NCBI GenBank assembly: GCA_026418625.1
Contig: JAOABA010000026.1
Span: forward strand, 1 to 57,462
Length of the DNA stretch: 57,462 bases
Direction: 5' to 3'
Source of the DNA: Candidatus Kapaibacterium sp.
Lineage (GTDB): Bacteria; Bacteroidota; Ignavibacteria; Kapaibacteriales; UBA2268
Position 1 is the stretch's first letter. Each line of letters begins with the position of its first letter. Positions 7,786 through 17,151 of this stretch are shown in pieces. Below the pieces are notes generated by a model. That model saw only the letters and a list, made by a program, of their open reading frames with translations. It did not search any database and was not told the DNA's origin. A program made the position numbers and the translations under genes.

Positions 7786-9185
7786 ATGAAAAAAATATTT
7801 TTTATTATATTTATTATTTCCTTTTTAATTATATTACCAGAAGCTTCAGGAGAGTATGTCTGGACAAGGATTGATAAGGTTAGAGGAGGATATTTTCGAA
7901 GTTTTTGTGAAGATAGTTTAGGGAATATTTACTTATCGCAAAGTTGGAGGATATTGAAATCTAATGACGATGGTTATAATTGGTCTGATATATATACAAT
8001 ACCCTCGAATGAGGCTGTGTAAAAACTGGTCATTCTGAGGCGAAGGCGAAGAATCCATATCATTTAAGTCATTGATAAATAATAGACTCTTCACTTCGTT
8101 CAGAGTGACTAATAACTACTTTTTATACTTTTTACACAACCTCGAATGCAGGTTATATAGTTTTAAATAATATAACAAGTACAAAAGAAAGCATACTTTT
8201 CGTAGGAGGTGATTCACTTTTAATATCTCATGACCAAGGTGCTTCATTTATTAATATTTCTCCTGATATTGACACAATTAAAGTTTCCTATTCAAATCTA
8301 TGCATTTACGACTCAACCTTATTTCTTTTTAAAAATAAATATTTTTATAAAAGTGATGAGTATATTTCATATTTAATGTATTCTAGTGATTTAGGTAAAA
8401 ATTGGAATCTGGTTGACAGCTTTCCAGGTATAGATAAAAGTTATATAAAAGAAAGAACACCGGTTGATTTAAAGGTAGATTATGATGGTTCCTTATTTTT
8501 TATCGTAGATACAAACTATTATTATAAGAAAGATATCCTAACAGAACCAAAAATCATCAAACATGAAATATTTCTAAAACACAATGATTACTTTTTTATC
8601 CCTGAGGGAAAAGACATATTTCTGATAAATAATTATCATTTATTCAAATTAGATAAAAAAACATTAGACCTAATTGAATATTCTTTTCCTAGTGTTGGCT
8701 TTAAAGACTTGAACCATCATGAAGGGACATTCTTTTGTTTAGGAGGTGGAGAATTATACGAGTCAAAAGATACTATGAAGACTTGGGAATTAATAAAAGA
8801 CAAATTTTCTTTTGATTCATGGCCACCTCGATTATTTGTTACCAGGAAAGGAACAATAATCGTTGGTGATTCCTACTATGGCTTAAATATAGGAAGAAGA
8901 GTAAATAGTATAATTGAACGAAATAATGAGTACATTGCAATCTTCCCCAACCCGGCGAGGGAGTATATTGAGATATCTGGAATTGAGAGCCACACCCTGA
9001 AGGGAGTGGTTGCAGAGGATGTGAGAATTTTTGATGTGCTTGGGGAGTGTGTTTTGACTACCCCGCCCCTTCGGGACACCCCTTCAGAGAAGGGGAATAT
9101 AAGGGTTGATGTTTCGGTCTTGCCGGCGGGAGTGTATTGTGTGAGGATTGGAGAGTGGGTTGGTAAGTTTATGGTTGTAAGGTAG
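7786..9185 (+). pseudogene. T9SS-sorted surface protein gene broken by an inserted element
   Basis: The 5' part starts at ATG 7786 (GAGG at 7776-7779; the longer frame from TTG 7774 is less likely), encodes a signal peptide and a beta-propeller-like start (YVWTRIDKVRGGYF, KSNDDGYNW), and stops within the element at 8020-8022. The 3' part continues in another frame from 8142. Removing 137 bases (element plus one target copy) restores a single 420-residue protein reading PSN-AGYIVLNN across the junction. Repeats such as SSDLGKNWNLVDSF and SKDTMKTWELIKD suggest a BNR/YCF48-like propeller, followed by a T9SS domain (IFPNPAREYIEISG onward). The last 250 bases are richer in GC and hold an inserted PPLRDTPSEKGN segment. 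In this genome copy the gene cannot make the full product. Confidence 0.85.
8012..8142. mobile_element. 131-bp MITE-like inverted-repeat element
   Basis: Ends AGGCTGTGTAAAAA (8012-8025) and TTTTTACACAACCT (8129-8142) are inverted repeats with one mismatch. The flanks repeat CGAATG (8006-8011 and 8143-8148), or CCTCGAATG if three bases of the end are counted as target. There is no coding capacity. Related sequence occurs at 128-161 (one end) and at 57261-57339 and 40837-40910 (core), so this is a multi-copy family. A transposase acting on these ends would be needed in trans; none is complete in the window. Confidence 0.8.
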
Positions 9186-9199
9186 TAATAGTAAATGAG

Positions 9200-9258
9200 C
9201 AAGGGAGCAAGCTCCCTTGTTCATGAAGTTTGCAAGTCGAAAGGGGCAGTGCGCCCCT
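9200..9258. terminator. Two tandem hairpins between convergent genes
   Basis: CAAGGGAGC-AA-GCTCCCTTG at 9200-9219 and AGGGGC-AGTGC-GCCCCT at 9242-9258 lie between the surface gene and lpxA. They lack clear T-runs, so they are either weak two-way terminators or small palindromic repeats brought in with the surface gene. Confidence 0.5.
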
Positions 9259-9306
9259 GCTGAAGCACATATAAAACAAACTGAAATTAATTTATAAATT
9301 AACTTT

Positions 9307-10104
9307 TCAGTGTTTGTTCTTTTCGGTCATTGTGTAGATACCTCTGTCGGAGTTTTCAATGAATTCGATGCAGTGATTAACTTCATTGGAAATGTTTTCC
9401 CTTTTTTTGTATTCTCGGATAGCATCACTAATATTTAAGCCTTTTTTGTAGAGGAAATGATAAAATTCGCTTATTTCTTCAATAAGCTCGGGGCTAAAAC
9501 CCCTTCTTGTAAGTCCAATTCTGTTAATACCTTCAATTTTTGGGGGGATATTTCCTATTAATGTATATGGAGGAACATCTTTAACTAATTTTATATCACC
9601 GCCTATCATTGTGTGGCAGCCAATTTTACAAAATTGATGGACTTTAGCAAAAGCTCCTAAGTTTGCCCAATCTTCTATTTCGACGTGTCCCGCTAATTGA
9701 GATACATTCGACATAATGATATTATTACCAATATGACAATCGTGAGCAATATGACAATAAGCCATAATAAGGCAGTTTTCGCCTACCCTTGTTTCGCCAG
9801 TGGCTAAAGTTCCACGATTTATTGTAACAAATTCACGAACTACAGTATTATCTCCAATTTTTACGATGGTAGGTTCACCTTTGAATTTCAAATCTTGTGG
9901 TTCAGTTCCTATTATGGAACTTGCAAAAATTTTGCAATTATTACCAATTCTGGAGCCGTTAGCAATAACGACATTGTTTCTGATTTCAGCATTATCGCCA
10001 ATTTGAACATCATCTTCAATAATAGTATATGCTCCAACAGAGACATTATCCCCGATATGAGCTTTCTTTGATACAATTGCAGTAGGGTGTATTTGTAGTG
10101 CCAT
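9307..10104 (-). CDS. lpxA: UDP-N-acetylglucosamine acyltransferase LpxA
   Basis: 265 residues, normal length. It adds an R-3-hydroxyacyl chain from acyl-ACP to UDP-GlcNAc, the first step of lipid A synthesis, in the cytoplasm as a trimer. Residues 1-190 are hexapeptide repeats of a left-handed beta-helix (IHPTAIVSKKAHIGDNVSVG). The catalytic histidine is H121 in CHIAHDCHIGNN. The C-terminal helical domain begins near 190 (RIGLTRRGFSPELIEEISEF). It is 18 bp downstream of lpxC/fabZ and surely co-transcribed. Its last 190 bases are duplicated at 7239-7428, and the 99-base identical block suggests the present 3' end may have been exchanged with the other copy. Confidence 0.97.
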   Translation of the reverse strand: MALQIHPTAIVSKKAHIGDNVSVGAYTIIEDDVQIGDNAEIRNNVVIANGSRIGNNCKIFASSIIGTEPQDLKFKGEPTIVKIGDNTVVREFVTINRGTLATGETRVGENCLIMAYCHIAHDCHIGNNIIMSNVSQLAGHVEIEDWANLGAFAKVHQFCKIGCHTMIGGDIKLVKDVPPYTLIGNIPPKIEGINRIGLTRRGFSPELIEEISEFYHFLYKKGLNISDAIREYKKRENISNEVNHCIEFIENSDRGIYTMTEKNKH

Positions 10105-10122
10105 AAAATAATTCCGAATAAA

Positions 10123-11517
10123 TTAACGATTAACTATTGCTGCCTGAAATTCTCCTTCAGCAACCACCTGACCATTTACATAAGCTTCACCACGAAAATG
10201 ATAAGTATTGAACTTTTTGCCAGTCATTTTCAATTGCATAATTAGTTGGTCCCCCGGTATAACTGGTTTTCTGAATTTAATATTATTCATTCCCATAAAG
10301 AAAACAAGAATCTTGGAGACATCCTCGACATTTTGAAGAAGCAGTAGGCAGCCAGTTTGAGCCATAGCTTCACAAATCAAAACTCCGGGCATAACGGGCT
10401 TTTCGGGAAAATGACCAGTGAAGAAAGGTTCATTGATTGTTACATTTTTTAAGCCCACAATAGTTTTTGCGTCCAAATCCATTTCAATTATTTTATCAAC
10501 TAATAAAAATGGATAGCGATGTGGCATAAAATTCAATAAGTTGTAGATATCAAGAACCGCATCGCCAGACTGTGCAGTTTTAATTTGAGGTATAGGTTTC
10601 TTTTTCTTGTATGCTTTTCTTAAAAGTTTAGCAAATTCGATATTACTTGCATGACCGGGTCTTGCAGCAAGAATCTGTGCTTTTAAAGCAACTCCAGCTA
10701 AGCTTAGGTCTCCGAGCATATCGAGAAGCTTATGTCTTGCAGGTTCATTCTTAAATCTTAATTGAGTGTTGTTCAAAATTCCATTAGAACCAACAGTAGG
10801 TAATTCCTTAAGCTTGAAACTTTCTTTAAGATATTGCAGTTCGGCTTGAGTAACATCCTTATCAATGATAACAATAGCATTATCAATATTGCCACCTTTG
10901 ATTAATCCTTGCTTTAATAGCATTTCTACTTCGGCAAGGAAGCAGAAAGTTCGAGCAGGTGCAAACTCAGTTATGAACTCTTTTTCCAAATTAAATAATC
11001 CTGTATGCTGACTGCCAAGGGCTGGATTAAAATAATCAATCATTACTGTTATTCTGTAATCATCGGTAGGTAGCGCTACTATATCAACAGCCTTTTGTTC
11101 ATTTGTATAACGAATTGTTTCATCAACAACAAAATATTCCCGTGGTGCGTTTTGCTCAACAATTCCTGCTTTTAATAAAGTCTCAACATAAGGTAGTGAA
11201 CTTCCATCTCCAACGGGTGGTTCGCTTCCATTTAATTCAATCCTACAATTATCAATTTGTAAGCCTGTTAAAGCAGCAAGAACGTGCTCGACTGTCAAAA
11301 CCTTGACATTGTCAATCCCAAGGGTCGTCCCCCGTGATAAATCTACTACATAATCAACTAAAGCGGGGATTTCTAAATTTGAATCTATATCGGTTCTTGT
11401 GAATTTTCTTCCATAATTTTCGGGTGCCGGATGGAAAGTTATAGTTGTAGTTTCACCTGTATGTATTCCAATCCCTGAGTAAGAGACTGGTGTTTTGATT
11501 GTTCTTTGTTTCTCCAA
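10123..11517 (-). CDS. lpxC-fabZ: Bifunctional LpxC deacetylase / FabZ dehydratase
   Basis: 464 residues from a TTG start. Residues 1-305 are LpxC, the zinc enzyme that deacetylates UDP-3-O-acyl-GlcNAc and commits to lipid A: zinc ligands H78, H262 and D266, catalytic E77 and H289 (RPGHAS). Residues 322-464 are FabZ, 3-hydroxyacyl-ACP dehydratase: H333 in FMPHRYPFLLVD and E383 in CEAMAQTG. The fusion is a known trait of Bacteroidota and Chlorobiota and couples acyl supply to lipid A synthesis. lpxA follows in the same transcript; lpxD, often upstream in this operon, is absent here. Confidence 0.97.
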   Translation of the reverse strand: MEKQRTIKTPVSYSGIGIHTGETTTITFHPAPENYGRKFTRTDIDSNLEIPALVDYVVDLSRGTTLGIDNVKVLTVEHVLAALTGLQIDNCRIELNGSEPPVGDGSSLPYVETLLKAGIVEQNAPREYFVVDETIRYTNEQKAVDIVALPTDDYRITVMIDYFNPALGSQHTGLFNLEKEFITEFAPARTFCFLAEVEMLLKQGLIKGGNIDNAIVIIDKDVTQAELQYLKESFKLKELPTVGSNGILNNTQLRFKNEPARHKLLDMLGDLSLAGVALKAQILAARPGHASNIEFAKLLRKAYKKKKPIPQIKTAQSGDAVLDIYNLLNFMPHRYPFLLVDKIIEMDLDAKTIVGLKNVTINEPFFTGHFPEKPVMPGVLICEAMAQTGCLLLLQNVEDVSKILVFFMGMNNIKFRKPVIPGDQLIMQLKMTGKKFNTYHFRGEAYVNGQVVAEGEFQAAIVNR

Positions 11518-11655
11518 TTTATAACCTATTTTATCAGAAATTTTACCATAAATAAACTAACAAAATTATCAAATTAAGTTAAGAGAAAAAAATTCAGATT
11601 TGTTTGTGTTAAAAAGTTTTATATGTGATTATAATAAAAAATTATTTAATTTCTT

Positions 11656-12570
11656 TTAAAATGGTGTCCAGACAAATGAAACAAAAGGAAATATGTAGGG
11701 TTGTGTAAATAAGGCAAGACCGAAATCAGCAGATACAGCGGTATTGCAAAGCCTTAATCCAAGCATTAATGCTGTGTTCGTTGGTCTTTCGACATCAATA
11801 TTCCAGAGTTCCCCGATAAAATGAAGTCCTTTCATTCTGGGTATTTCGGTGTCAATTCCCAATCCTAATCCAAATGAACCATTTGGATATTTTAATTCCT
11901 GCATATTGTTACCATAAATTATAAAATTGAAGTCGTCGCTTCCAACTTTATAATAAACAGAGCCCGTAAGTTCAGTTTTATATAATTTTATGGTTGACAC
12001 AACATAAAGATGCTGAAATCTGTTATTGTGATTTGCAAAACCTAAATTACCACCCAAAGCAAGAGAAACCATACGAGCAACTGAATCGAATTCCATTGTC
12101 AGGAAAGTGAATTTAGCATTAATAAGTGAAATTTGCTGAGAAGATGTTACTTGTGGAACAATTGTTCTGCCTGCTGTTATCGAAAAAAAGTCGGATATAC
12201 CAGCACCTAAATATAGAAAGAGTAGCTCAAAAGAGCCTACAAAATGATTGTTTTTTATTGGATTAGCAGTTGGGAGCAGGAAAACTCTGTGATTATGACG
12301 GTAATATTCATCTTTAATTCGAACATCAGCAATTTGATTATTATAAATTGTTGCTTTCCCTAATTCAGTGATGATTTTTATTCCGAGCCCTTCATTTTCG
12401 GAATTGAATACATCAGTAATAACACCGGTTATGATATCGCCATTCTTTAATCTTACAACGCATTCGTAGTCCTCGTATGCACTCAATTCATTTTCATTAT
12501 AACCAAATGTTTGGCTTTGAGTTAAAAAAATCAAGAAAAACACAAAAAAAATTATAAAAGCTCTATTCAT
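11656..12570 (-). CDS. Outer-membrane protein with N-terminal Sm-like segment
   Basis: The product is 304 residues if it starts at ATG 12570 (signal peptide MNRAFIIFFVFFLIFL); a TTG 18 bases upstream gives six more. Residues about 35-85 (YEDYECVVRLKNGDIITGVI, then AKATIYNNQIADVRI-like strands) resemble a small SH3/Sm-type barrel. The rest alternates hydrophobic residues and glycines like an outer-membrane beta-barrel and ends in VSFVWTPF, a typical C-terminal aromatic signal for BAM. No substrate can be inferred. It stands between lpxC/fabZ and a T9SS cargo gene, all on the minus strand. Confidence 0.6.
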   Translation of the reverse strand: MNRAFIIFFVFFLIFLTQSQTFGYNENELSAYEDYECVVRLKNGDIITGVITDVFNSENEGLGIKIITELGKATIYNNQIADVRIKDEYYRHNHRVFLLPTANPIKNNHFVGSFELLFLYLGAGISDFFSITAGRTIVPQVTSSQQISLINAKFTFLTMEFDSVARMVSLALGGNLGFANHNNRFQHLYVVSTIKLYKTELTGSVYYKVGSDDFNFIIYGNNMQELKYPNGSFGLGLGIDTEIPRMKGLHFIGELWNIDVERPTNTALMLGLRLCNTAVSADFGLALFTQPYIFPFVSFVWTPF

Positions 12571-12632
12571 AAATATCTGTTTTTCCAAATAAAATAGAGC
12601 GAAAGATAATCAAAAAGAGGATAATAATAAAA

Positions 12633-13712
12633 TTATTTAAAAAATACGAACTTCTTCAAAATTGATTTGTTTTGAGAACTAATCTTTAATAAATAGACTC
12701 CGTCAGGCAGATTTAGAGCATCAAAATGAATTTCATTATTAGATTTTTGTAATTCATTACCTGAATAGTTTAAAATAATATTTCCTAACAAATTATAAAT
12801 CATAATGTCAGTAATCGGCATATTTGAAGGATTAAATTGAAATCTTAATGAATTATCAGATTGAAAAATAATTGATACATCAGTTTCATCTAATCTTTGT
12901 CCATCAACTTCAAGTTCTATGTTGCTTAACTGATATACCATCCACCAAAAAGCTTTTGCTATTCTGATTGAGCCTGTCCAGTTTGGATGGCACGCTTGTG
13001 CCCCCGGTTGCTGCTCACCGCAAAATGGCTTATAAGCAATTTCCCAACCATTGGAATTTACTTGATAATTTCCATTCTCGTCGTAGCACTGCATATCAGC
13101 AATATCAAATAAAATTTTGTTGTTTTGTTTAACATAATTTCTAATCATATTATTTAATGTGTCAGTGCAAAGTTGCCCAACTTGTGTCAAAGGAATACTC
13201 CACCAGACAAAAATTTTATTCGGGTATTTTTTTTCTAAAAATTCCATTTTATCCCTCAAATAATTCCATGCTTTTTGAACCGACTTGAAATCTTTGTCAC
13301 AGGGTTCTTGAAGACCATCCAAACCATCGAGATAACAATATTTGAAGGAGAATATATCAAAATCGTTCAATTGATTTTGGACTTCAGTAACGAAATCATC
13401 AACTTTGCCATACCATCCGGAATTTCCACGAGCTTGACATTGGAAATTACGACGGTCATATTTATACGGAGGGTAGTTTTTGCATTCTGCAGGATTATTT
13501 CTTGTTCCTTGCAAACAGTCTAAAGCATTATTGATTGTTGTTCCAACCGAAGCGTGACGAAACATAACTCTTAGTTTCGCTAAATCTGGCAGAACTGCCT
13601 CAGGTATTGATTCAAACTTCTGGATGCAAGTATGGTCAATAATAATTGGCTTTGAGGAATATAAAGAAGTAAAAGATAATATGACAACAAAAAAGTAAAT
13701 CAAAATTTTCAT
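12633..13712 (-). CDS. Secreted SGNH-hydrolase-like protein with T9SS domain
   Basis: The product is 359 residues from ATG 13712, which has GAGG at 13718-13721; the longer frame from 13739 adds nine residues before the signal peptide MKILIYFFVVILSFTSLYS. The middle has patterns of an SGNH/GDSL-like esterase fold: MFRHASVGTTI near the start, FVWWSIPLTQ in the core and ACHPNWTG near the end, where the family usually has its Asp-x-x-His block. Many cysteines suggest disulfides. The last 80 or so residues are a T9SS sorting domain (IMIYNLLGNIILNYSG, LPDGVYLLKI). Substrate unknown; the hydrolase assignment is moderate. Confidence 0.6.
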   Translation of the reverse strand: MKILIYFFVVILSFTSLYSSKPIIIDHTCIQKFESIPEAVLPDLAKLRVMFRHASVGTTINNALDCLQGTRNNPAECKNYPPYKYDRRNFQCQARGNSGWYGKVDDFVTEVQNQLNDFDIFSFKYCYLDGLDGLQEPCDKDFKSVQKAWNYLRDKMEFLEKKYPNKIFVWWSIPLTQVGQLCTDTLNNMIRNYVKQNNKILFDIADMQCYDENGNYQVNSNGWEIAYKPFCGEQQPGAQACHPNWTGSIRIAKAFWWMVYQLSNIELEVDGQRLDETDVSIIFQSDNSLRFQFNPSNMPITDIMIYNLLGNIILNYSGNELQKSNNEIHFDALNLPDGVYLLKISSQNKSILKKFVFFK

Positions 13713-13856
13713 TAGCACCTCAAATATTTCATTTTTCATTATTAAGTAATGTTATAAATTAATTTATGTTACTAATTTATTAAAACTTTTTTACTTTTCC
13801 TTTGTTGTTTATTTTTTTTACTAAGAAAAGATTAAATTTGCAGATTAAATTTTTAA

Positions 13857-16112
13857 TTGAGAATCATATTGGCAATCGAAAAAATATTGTTTCAAGATAT
13901 TGATTTCATTGAAATCAAAAATAATCCTGATTTTAAAGAAGATAGCGTCAGAGAAATTATTATACTCCCAATTTTAAATAAACTTGGTTATAAACAATCT
14001 GATATTGTAAGAAGTAAATCATTAAAACATCCTTTTCTTAAGATTGGCAGTAAAAAAAGACCAATAACTTTAATTCCTGATTATACTCTTAAGGTGGAAG
14101 ACAACTATGCTTGGGTTTTAGACGCAAAATCTCCTAAACAAAATATAACAGATATTGATAATGTCTCGCAAGTTTATAGTTATGCATCGCATCCAGAGAT
14201 AAGAAGCACTTATTTTGCCTTATGTAATGGATTAGAATTTGCTTTATATAGAACTAATTCGACCGACAAACCAATTCTTCTCTTTTCATTATCAGAAATC
14301 GAACATTATTGGGATAAATTAAAATTATATTTATCCCCTGACAGTTTTCACGTTGGTAAGAACTTTGATTATAATTCAACTACAGCAATTTTTAAAAAAT
14401 CTGAGTTCAATTATAGGTTTAGACCATTATTGCCGGAAATTCCCGTAAAAAAACAAGCAGTTAAAAGGCATTTTGGTGTTCACGGATATTTCACCAAACA
14501 GGCTTGGAACGTGGTCTCTGAATATATTAAAAATTACTCGAAACCAGGAGATTTGATTTTAGATCCTTTTGGCGGAAGTGGTATAACTGCAATCGAAGCG
14601 TTGATGAATGATAGGAGGGCTATACATATAGATATCAACCCTCTTTCAAAATTTATAGTTGACTCATTAATAACACCAGTAAAAAATTCTGATTTAATTA
14701 CAGCATTCGAAAGGGTTAAAGCTGAATACTTAAAGAAGGAACCAAAAACAAAATCAGAGGTCAAAACGATTTTAAATAAATTAAAATATCCTAAAGGGGT
14801 TCCCTTACCGAAAGGCTCTGATGTTGAAACTGTTGAAAAGCTATTCACCGACTATCAATTAGCTAAACTTGCATTATTAAAATCAATAATAAAAAAAGAA
14901 AAAGACGAAAGCGTTCGTTCCTCTCTTTTGCTTGCTTTTTCAAGCACAATAACCAAAATAAATAGAACTTATCATAATTCGAGTTCAAGAAATGAGAATG
15001 CCGGCAATGCTTCAGCTTTTGCATACTACCGTTATAGAATAGCTAAAAACGAAGTTTCATTGGATATTATGAATACTTTTGAAACAAAGTTTAAACGTGT
15101 ATTGGCAGCAAAAAAAGAAATTCAAGTAAAAATCAATGAACACACTTACCAGAATGCAGTAGTTTTAAAAGGTTCTGCAACAAACTTAAGCTGGATACCA
15201 AATGAATCGATTGATTATATATATACTGATCCACCATATGGCAAAAAAATTCCTTATTTAGATTTATCAGTAATGTGGAATGCTTGGCTAGATTTAGATG
15301 TAACAGAGGAAGATTATGAACTTGAAGCTATAGAGGGTGGTGAACATCAAAAAACTAAGGAAAGTTATAATTACTTAATAGCTCAAAGCATAAAGGAAAT
15401 GTATCGAGTCCTGAAATTTGATAGATGGCTTTCCTTTGTTTTTGCACATAAAGATCCTGAATTCTGGCATTTAATAATTGAAACTGCTGAAAACAGTGGA
15501 TTTGAATATGTTGGGGCTGTTCCCCAGAAAAATGGTCAAACGAGTTTTAAAAAACGTCAAAATCCATTTACTGTTTTATCAGGTCAGCTAATAATAAATT
15601 TTAGAAAAGTTAGAAACCCTAAGGCAATATTAAAAGCTAATCTTGGAGCTGATTTTGCACAAATAGTTATGCAAACGATAGAGGGTTTGATAGCTAAAAA
15701 TAATGGTGCAACTCTCGAACAAATAAATGATGAGTTGATTATTAAAGGGCTTGAATTAGGTTTTCTCGATTTATTAAAAAAGGAATACTCTGACCTTAGC
15801 CCGATACTATTGAATAATTTTGATTATAATGAAGAAACTGAGCTATTCACAATAAAAAAAGACGGCTTATTTAAAACAAATCTCGATGTAAAATTAAGAA
15901 TAAGATATTATTTGATAAGCTATTTAAGAAGAGCTGAAAGAGAAGGCAAGACTCCAAGCTTTGATGAGATTGTTTTAGCAATATTGCCTTTATTGAAAAA
16001 TGGGGTCACTCCTGAAAATCAAACAATATTAAGCGTTTTAGAGGACATTGCAGAGCATATCGGAAATGGTTGTTGGAGGTTGAAAGCTGAAGATCAAAAT
16101 AAACTTTTTTAA
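13857..16112 (+). CDS. Nuclease-methyltransferase fusion (HsdR-N-like plus N6/N4 DNA methylase)
   Basis: 751 residues with no ATG near the start; TTG at 13857 or TTG at 13869 (TGAG just upstream) must serve. Residues 15-150 look like the type I restriction HsdR N-terminal nuclease: PD75 and D89-A-K91 make a PD-(D/E)xK site. Residues 200-560 form an amino-methyltransferase with motif I D236PFGGSG and motif IV D458PPYG, separated by a long helical insert that may recognise DNA. Residues 600-751 are helical and unassigned. The layout suggests a single-chain restriction-modification enzyme, or a methylase with a guide domain. No separate restriction or specificity gene is adjacent. Not previously named as far as I can tell from sequence alone. 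Confidence 0.75.
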   Translation: MRIILAIEKILFQDIDFIEIKNNPDFKEDSVREIIILPILNKLGYKQSDIVRSKSLKHPFLKIGSKKRPITLIPDYTLKVEDNYAWVLDAKSPKQNITDIDNVSQVYSYASHPEIRSTYFALCNGLEFALYRTNSTDKPILLFSLSEIEHYWDKLKLYLSPDSFHVGKNFDYNSTTAIFKKSEFNYRFRPLLPEIPVKKQAVKRHFGVHGYFTKQAWNVVSEYIKNYSKPGDLILDPFGGSGITAIEALMNDRRAIHIDINPLSKFIVDSLITPVKNSDLITAFERVKAEYLKKEPKTKSEVKTILNKLKYPKGVPLPKGSDVETVEKLFTDYQLAKLALLKSIIKKEKDESVRSSLLLAFSSTITKINRTYHNSSSRNENAGNASAFAYYRYRIAKNEVSLDIMNTFETKFKRVLAAKKEIQVKINEHTYQNAVVLKGSATNLSWIPNESIDYIYTDPPYGKKIPYLDLSVMWNAWLDLDVTEEDYELEAIEGGEHQKTKESYNYLIAQSIKEMYRVLKFDRWLSFVFAHKDPEFWHLIIETAENSGFEYVGAVPQKNGQTSFKKRQNPFTVLSGQLIINFRKVRNPKAILKANLGADFAQIVMQTIEGLIAKNNGATLEQINDELIIKGLELGFLDLLKKEYSDLSPILLNNFDYNEETELFTIKKDGLFKTNLDVKLRIRYYLISYLRRAEREGKTPSFDEIVLAILPLLKNGVTPENQTILSVLEDIAEHIGNGCWRLKAEDQNKLF

Positions 16113-16238
16113 AATTTTTATAATAAGAACTTATCTAAAAAATCTATTTTTTTTCATACTATCTTGCGGTTTTTATTTTACGTATCTTTCTCTTTTAATA
16201 AATAATTCATGTTAAAAGTATTTCTCTTTTTTGATTAT

Positions 16239-17132
16239 TTACATTTTACTTCTTTTGGTTAGATATTCCCTTAAAGCTTTATCAAAAGGCTCAGAGGTAT
16301 TGATAAGCTGATATTCGATATTGTGGTTATAACATTCTGTTTCGATGTATGAAATGAAATCCTTGACAGCCATAGAATAGGTTTTTTGAATTTGATAAGG
16401 CTGGGTAATCATTTCTTCGCCAGTTTCTAAATCTTTGAAGGTGGCTCCGGGACCGAATTTGAAATCAATTTCACGTGGATCGAGCACCTGAAAGGCTATA
16501 ACTTCGTGATTTTTATGCCTGAAATGCTTTAAAGCATTGAGAACTGATTGTGGGTCATCAAAGAAATCACTAAAAATAACGACCAAACCTCGCCTTTTGA
16601 TTCGTTCAGCTAATTCATCTAAAGCTTTTGAAGTGCCTGTTTCATTTGCTGGTTTTGTTGATACCAAAGCTTTCAGAATTTCATAAATATATGAAGGTTT
16701 TGAGCGGGGTGGTAGGTATGTTTGAACTTTTGTATCATAAAGAGCTAATCCAATTGCATCTCGCTGTTTGATAAGCATATAAGCAATTGCAGCCGCAAGA
16801 TAAATTGAATATTCGAATTTTGAAATGTTACCTTTTGAGGCAAATCCCATCGAGGCACTTGAATCAATGGAAAGAATACTCCTTAAATTTGTTTCTTCTT
16901 CGAACTGTTTTACGAAAAATTTTTCTGTTCTTCCAAAGACTTTCCAGTCAATATGACGAATTTCATCACCGGGACGGTATTGACGATGCTCGGCAAATTC
17001 GACGCTGAATCCGTGATATGGGGAGCGGTGCAATCCTGTTATAAAGCCTTCAACAACAAGACGTGCTTTCAACTCAATATTTTCAAGTTGGGCTATTGTT
17101 TGGGGTTCAAGATATTTTCTGTAGTCCTGCAC
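16239..17132 (-). CDS. DUF58 family protein
   Basis: 297 residues from a GTG start. The DUF58 signature is clear (FAEHRQYRPGDEIRHIDWK, then a VWA-like core LRSILSIDSSASMGF with the DxSxS metal-site pattern). Family members usually partner with a MoxR AAA+ ATPase and with aerotolerance (Bat) proteins in stress or metalloenzyme maturation. Here no moxR is adjacent; instead the gene ends a run of bamD, a CBS protein and DUF58. Its start is 19 bp after the CBS gene stop, so they are co-transcribed. No membrane segment is visible, so it is likely cytoplasmic. Confidence 0.9.
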   Translation of the reverse strand: MQDYRKYLEPQTIAQLENIELKARLVVEGFITGLHRSPYHGFSVEFAEHRQYRPGDEIRHIDWKVFGRTEKFFVKQFEEETNLRSILSIDSSASMGFASKGNISKFEYSIYLAAAIAYMLIKQRDAIGLALYDTKVQTYLPPRSKPSYIYEILKALVSTKPANETGTSKALDELAERIKRRGLVVIFSDFFDDPQSVLNALKHFRHKNHEVIAFQVLDPREIDFKFGPGATFKDLETGEEMITQPYQIQKTYSMAVKDFISYIETECYNHNIEYQLINTSEPFDKALREYLTKRSKM

Positions 17133-17151
17133 TATATTTTATGATTTAATA

